Source: Betaproteobacteria bacterium
Lineage (GTDB): Bacteria; Pseudomonadota; Gammaproteobacteria; Burkholderiales; Casimicrobiaceae
Length of the DNA stretch: 8,674 bases
Direction: 5' to 3'
Assembly: GCA_013298455.1 (NCBI GenBank)
Contig: JAAFHR010000122.1
Span: 1-8,674, forward strand
In this document: positions 6,675 to 8,674 of the stretch, one piece after another
How the letters are laid out: each line of letters opens with the position of its first letter
Position numbering within the stretch: the stretch's first letter is position 1
Notes under the pieces: generated by a model
Seen by the model: only the letters and a program-made list of their open reading frames with translations
Told to the model about the DNA's origin: nothing
Database searches by the model: none
Program-made: the position numbers and the translations under genes

Positions 6675-7211
6675 ATGAGCAACGTGGCGAGAAAAAAGCG
6701 AATCACACTCATCCATCCGGGCAGTTTTGGCGGTACACAGCAGCTAGCGGCCGCGTTTTGCACTGGCGCAAATACCTGCGCTGCCGTCGAAATGGCGAGC
6801 CGCAGCGCCGGCGTGTGCAGTGCGTCTGACTTGCTGGCGAGCGATGCGCTCGTCTTTGCAACGCCTGAGCACTTTGGCTACATGGCCGGAACGATGAAGG
6901 CGATGTTTGATCGATTGTTTTACCGCTGTATGAGCGACACCACAGCGCTCGGTGGCGGTGTCGATAGCCGCTTGGCGGGTCGAGCCTACGGCATCATCGT
7001 CTGCGCGGGAAACGATGGCTCCGGCGCGGCGCAAAGCATGTCTCGAATCATCGCCGGATGGCGGATGCGACGCGCCTTTGATGACGTTATCGCGCGCAGA
7101 GTGGGTGGGGAAGCTGGCAGCACACGAGGCGACATCAGCAGCACCGATTTACAGCGGTGTTTCGAGCATGGCCAAGCGCTCGCCGAAGCGTTGGCCATGG
7201 GCGCCATTTAG
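6675..7211 (+). CDS. Flavodoxin-fold NAD(P)H-dependent FMN oxidoreductase
   Basis: A 178-residue protein with the flavodoxin-like layout. The first strand 'KRITLIHPG' (8-16) is followed by an S-F-G-G-T loop (17-21) in the position that holds FMN phosphate; 'DALVFATPEHFGYMAGTMKAMFDRL' (57-81) matches the flavin-contacting loop and helix of NADPH-dependent FMN reductases; 'YGIIVCAGNDGSGAA' (105-119) is the third flavin-binding loop. It probably binds FMN and reduces quinones or other acceptors in the cytoplasm, but no substrate can be named. AAGGA (6663-6667) sits seven bases before the ATG, a good ribosome-binding site. The end looks natural (short helix then 'GAI'). The stop codon TAG lies inside the left direct repeat of a MITE-like element that starts at the next base. 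Confidence 0.75.
   Translation: MSNVARKKRITLIHPGSFGGTQQLAAAFCTGANTCAAVEMASRSAGVCSASDLLASDALVFATPEHFGYMAGTMKAMFDRLFYRCMSDTTALGGGVDSRLAGRAYGIIVCAGNDGSGAAQSMSRIIAGWRMRRAFDDVIARRVGGEAGSTRGDISSTDLQRCFEHGQALAEALAMGAI
7206..7211. repeat. Left direct repeat ATTTAG (putative target-site duplication)
   Basis: ATTTAG at 7206-7211 is repeated exactly at 7386-7391, immediately outside the two terminal inverted repeats of the element between them. It contains the last codon (ATT) and stop (TAG) of the flavodoxin-fold gene. True duplication length could be shorter (for example TTA or ATTTA), since tips of the element are not exactly equal. Confidence 0.6.
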
Positions 7212-7385
7212 AGACCTCCGCACAACTGAGGGATGAGCGCGAATCCGACCCAGCTCGTCATTCCCGCGCAGGCGGGAATCCATGGTGAATTTAGAAAAAT
7301 CAATCACTTAGAAGATTACTCTTCATCGACGATGGATTCCCTGAATTCGCGGGAATGACGGAATTTTGAGTTGTGCAGAGGTCTT
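7212..7385. mobile_element. MITE-like non-autonomous element, 174 bp
   Basis: The ends are inverted repeats: AGACCTCCGCACAACT (7212-7227) against 7369-7384, matching at 15 of 16 positions. A second, inner inverted pair is CGTCATTCCCGCG (7256-7268) with 7348-7360 (13 of 13) and GGGAATCCAT (7274-7283) with 7332-7341 (10 of 10). The left inner unit is also a hairpin by itself (ATTCCCGC-GCAG-GCGGGAAT, 7260-7279), and the right has ATTCCC-N9-GGGAAT. Such ATTCCC/GGGAAT units resemble dRS3-like and related repeats of proteobacteria. There is no ORF. With the flanking ATTTAG repeats the whole has the structure of a miniature inverted-repeat transposable element, moved in trans by an unidentified transposase. 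It lies between two convergent genes and could fold strongly in either transcript. Confidence 0.72.
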
Positions 7386-7391
7386 ATTTAG
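7386..7391. repeat. Right direct repeat ATTTAG (putative target-site duplication)
   Basis: This exact copy of the ATTTAG at 7206-7211 directly follows the right terminal inverted repeat. Removing the element and one copy would restore an uninterrupted gene end reading GCC ATT TAG CGAG. Confidence 0.6.
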
Positions 7392-7413
7392 CGAGATCGC
7401 CGACGCACTATCG

Positions 7414-8313
7414 CTACTGAACGCCGTACTTATTCGGCAAACGAATGTTTTCTTTCATGTACTGGTTCATCGCCAGTTTGAACGAACCTGCTTCAAACCA
7501 TTTAGCGTAAATCGCTTTGATTTGCCCCGTGGAAAACAGATTGGCAAGCGCTGTATCAACGACCTTGGCAAACGCTGGATCGTCTTTCCGATACATGATG
7601 CCATAGGGCTCGACCGATAGATATTTGTCAATGAAATCGTAGGCGTCCGGCGTCGACGACTTGGCGACCAAGCCCACCAAAAGCGCATCGTCGTTCACCA
7701 CAGCCACGGCAGCACCAGAATCAAGTTGACGAAACGCTTCGGCATGATCCTTTGCGAAAACCACATTGATGCCTAAATTGCGCTCCGCCACCATTTTCTT
7801 GACGAGATCGGCCGTGGTCGTTTTTTCGGTAACGACCACATTTTTTCCTCGCAGCGACTCAAGCGTTTTGAGACCCGAGGTTTTCTTCGCCAACACCCGC
7901 GCACCGGCCATGAAGGTGGTGTAGCTAAACGCAACGTCTTTTTGCCGCGCCACGGTGTTCGTCGTAGAGCCGCACTCAACGTCCACGCGCCCCTCTTTGA
8001 CCGCGCCGATCCGATCAGCGGGTTTCAGCGGCACAAACTTCACTTTCAAATCACTGCGCTTGAGCTCGGTCTTGACCTGCTCAAAAATTCGCAAACAAAG
8101 ATCGACTGAATAGCCAACGGCGTTACCACTCGGATCAATGTATGAAAACGGCGACGAGCTTTCGCGATGTCCAACCAAAAATTCGCCACGTGATTTCACG
8201 TTGGATAACGTATCCGCATGACTCCATGCAGAAATCGTCGTGACTAGCGCGATAAACCCAAGCGCCGCGAACCGCCGGGCGCCTTCTGAGCGCTGACCAA
8301 CCTCTGTACTCAT
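7414..8313 (-). CDS. gltI: Glutamate/aspartate ABC transporter substrate-binding protein (GltI type)
   Basis: A 299-residue periplasmic solute-binding protein, family 3. The N-terminus has RR then a hydrophobic segment (15-31) and a signal-peptidase site after A33 (S-H-A). The mature part closely follows E. coli GltI: 'GHRESSSPFSYIDPSG' (48-63, ligand-contact Arg50), 'GYSVDLC' (67-73), R101, 'DVECGSTTNTVARQKDVAFS' (111-130), 'AKDHAEAF' with H190, and 'NDDALL' (207-212). C73 and C114 are both conserved in GltI and probably form a disulfide. Length agrees with E. coli GltI (about 300). GGAGGT, five bases before the ATG, is a strong ribosome-binding site. It binds acidic amino acids for import by GltJKL, but no permease or ATPase gene follows in this window; instead there is the MITE-like element and a convergent gene. 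It is divergent from a probable glutamate dehydrogenase gene. Confidence 0.88.
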   Translation of the reverse strand: MSTEVGQRSEGARRFAALGFIALVTTISAWSHADTLSNVKSRGEFLVGHRESSSPFSYIDPSGNAVGYSVDLCLRIFEQVKTELKRSDLKVKFVPLKPADRIGAVKEGRVDVECGSTTNTVARQKDVAFSYTTFMAGARVLAKKTSGLKTLESLRGKNVVVTEKTTTADLVKKMVAERNLGINVVFAKDHAEAFRQLDSGAAVAVVNDDALLVGLVAKSSTPDAYDFIDKYLSVEPYGIMYRKDDPAFAKVVDTALANLFSTGQIKAIYAKWFEAGSFKLAMNQYMKENIRLPNKYGVQ

Positions 8314-8514
8314 CCCACACCTCCAAAAGTTTTGTCTCGGGAAACATGATCCGCGCGTTTCTCTGCCGCGCTCTCCGGGGATTCGGTAACCGTGCCAAAC
8401 GTCACTCGTTCACGGATCAGCTTCGATTCGCCCGTCGTTCGTCTCAGCAAAAATTTTAGGAATCTTCTCGCCGATGCTCATCGAGATAGTGCATGAATCA
8501 GGCCAGCAAAAGCA

Positions 8515-8544
8515 TTGGCGTATTCCCGAGTGTTTCACTACATT
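8515..8544 (+). promoter_or_regulatory. Candidate sigma70 promoter for the gdhA-like gene
   Basis: TTGGCG (8515-8520) and TACATT (8539-8544), 18 bases apart, each match the consensus at four of six positions and lie about 50 bases before the ATG at 8594. The spacer between gltI and this gene (8314-8593) must hold both divergent promoters. This is a by-eye candidate only. Confidence 0.25.
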
Positions 8545-8593
8545 GCGCTCTTCCCAACGAGTCAGCGATCAAAAGTCGCGCCGCTAAACCTGT

Positions 8594-8674
8594 ATGACGC
8601 ACACCCAGCTCTCCTACGTTCCCAATCACGCATCGAGCCCGTGGCAGGTCTACCTGCAGCAAGTTGATCGCGTC
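8594..8674 (+). CDS. gdhA: Glutamate dehydrogenase, N-terminal fragment (cut by window edge)
   Basis: Only 27 codons are present, open to the right edge: 'MTHTQLSYVPNHASSPWQV' followed by 'YLQQVDRV'. The 'PW-x-x-YLQQVDRV' pattern matches, from memory, the N-terminus of Glu/Leu/Phe/Val-type glutamate dehydrogenases of Burkholderiales, which continue 'PYLG-x-L-x-RWVETLKRPKR'. The enzyme would interconvert glutamate and 2-oxoglutarate plus ammonia with NAD(P). A TAA at 8585-8587 in the same frame makes the ATG at 8594 the first possible start; no clear ribosome-binding site precedes it. The divergent GltI-type gene supports the assignment, because the two are neighbours in many betaproteobacteria. 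The fragment is too short for certainty. Confidence 0.65.
   Translation, partial: MTHTQLSYVPNHASSPWQVYLQQVDRV

Noticed and set aside
7212..7385. CRISPR array or tRNA gene in the repeat-rich spacer
   Set aside because: The repeats are inverted, not regularly spaced direct repeats, and no cloverleaf can be drawn.
7366..7620. Plus-strand open frame overlapping the end of gltI and the MITE-like element
   Set aside because: It is antisense to the conserved C-terminus of the GltI-type protein and begins inside the repeat element.

Overview
The window looks like chromosomal DNA of a Gram-negative proteobacterium, most likely a betaproteobacterium of Burkholderiales type. This is inferred from family resemblance: an outer-membrane OmpA-type protein, a GltI-type glutamate/aspartate binding protein beside the start of a glutamate dehydrogenase whose N-terminal 'YLQQVDRV' motif I associate with that order, a ZntB-type CorA transporter, and a SerB whose core reads like betaproteobacterial SerB. 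The DNA is moderately GC-rich with one AT-rich island around 3387-3525. No rRNA, tRNA, CRISPR array, phage gene or transposase was found.

Layout. (1) 253-800: a two-gene cassette, DUF433 protein then DUF5615 PIN-like protein, joined by a GTGA start/stop overlap; probably a type II toxin-antitoxin module. (2) 949-2028, minus strand: a ZntB/CorA-family divalent-metal transporter. (3) 2282-3202: an MBL-fold metallo-hydrolase, divergent from zntB. (4) 3203-3634: a gene-free stretch with a ~168 bp nested inverted-repeat element (3230-3397) and an AT-rich patch. (5) 3635-4354: a short phosphoserine phosphatase, SerB. (6) 4447-6582: a 711-residue exported protein with a beta-rich, possibly barrel-forming N-terminal region, an OmpA-like domain and two C-terminal cadherin/Ig-like repeats, followed by a good intrinsic terminator. 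(7) 6675-7211: a flavodoxin-fold NAD(P)H/FMN oxidoreductase. (8) 7212-7385: a MITE-like element with terminal and internal inverted repeats, flanked by a 6-bp direct repeat ATTTAG whose left copy contains the stop codon of the flavodoxin gene. (9) 7414-8313, minus strand: a GltI-type binding protein. (10) 8594 to the right edge: the first 27 codons of a probable glutamate dehydrogenase, divergent from gltI.

How the genes relate. Only two groups look functionally linked: the DUF433/DUF5615 pair, and the divergent gltI-gdhA pair (uptake and catabolism/assimilation of glutamate). The rest is a row of single-gene units separated by palindromic elements. No complete novel system is visible. The most unusual items are the MITE-like element seated on a stop codon, the second large palindromic element, and the OmpA protein, which lacks the usual peptidoglycan-binding aspartate and carries paired-cysteine Ig-like repeats after its OmpA domain.
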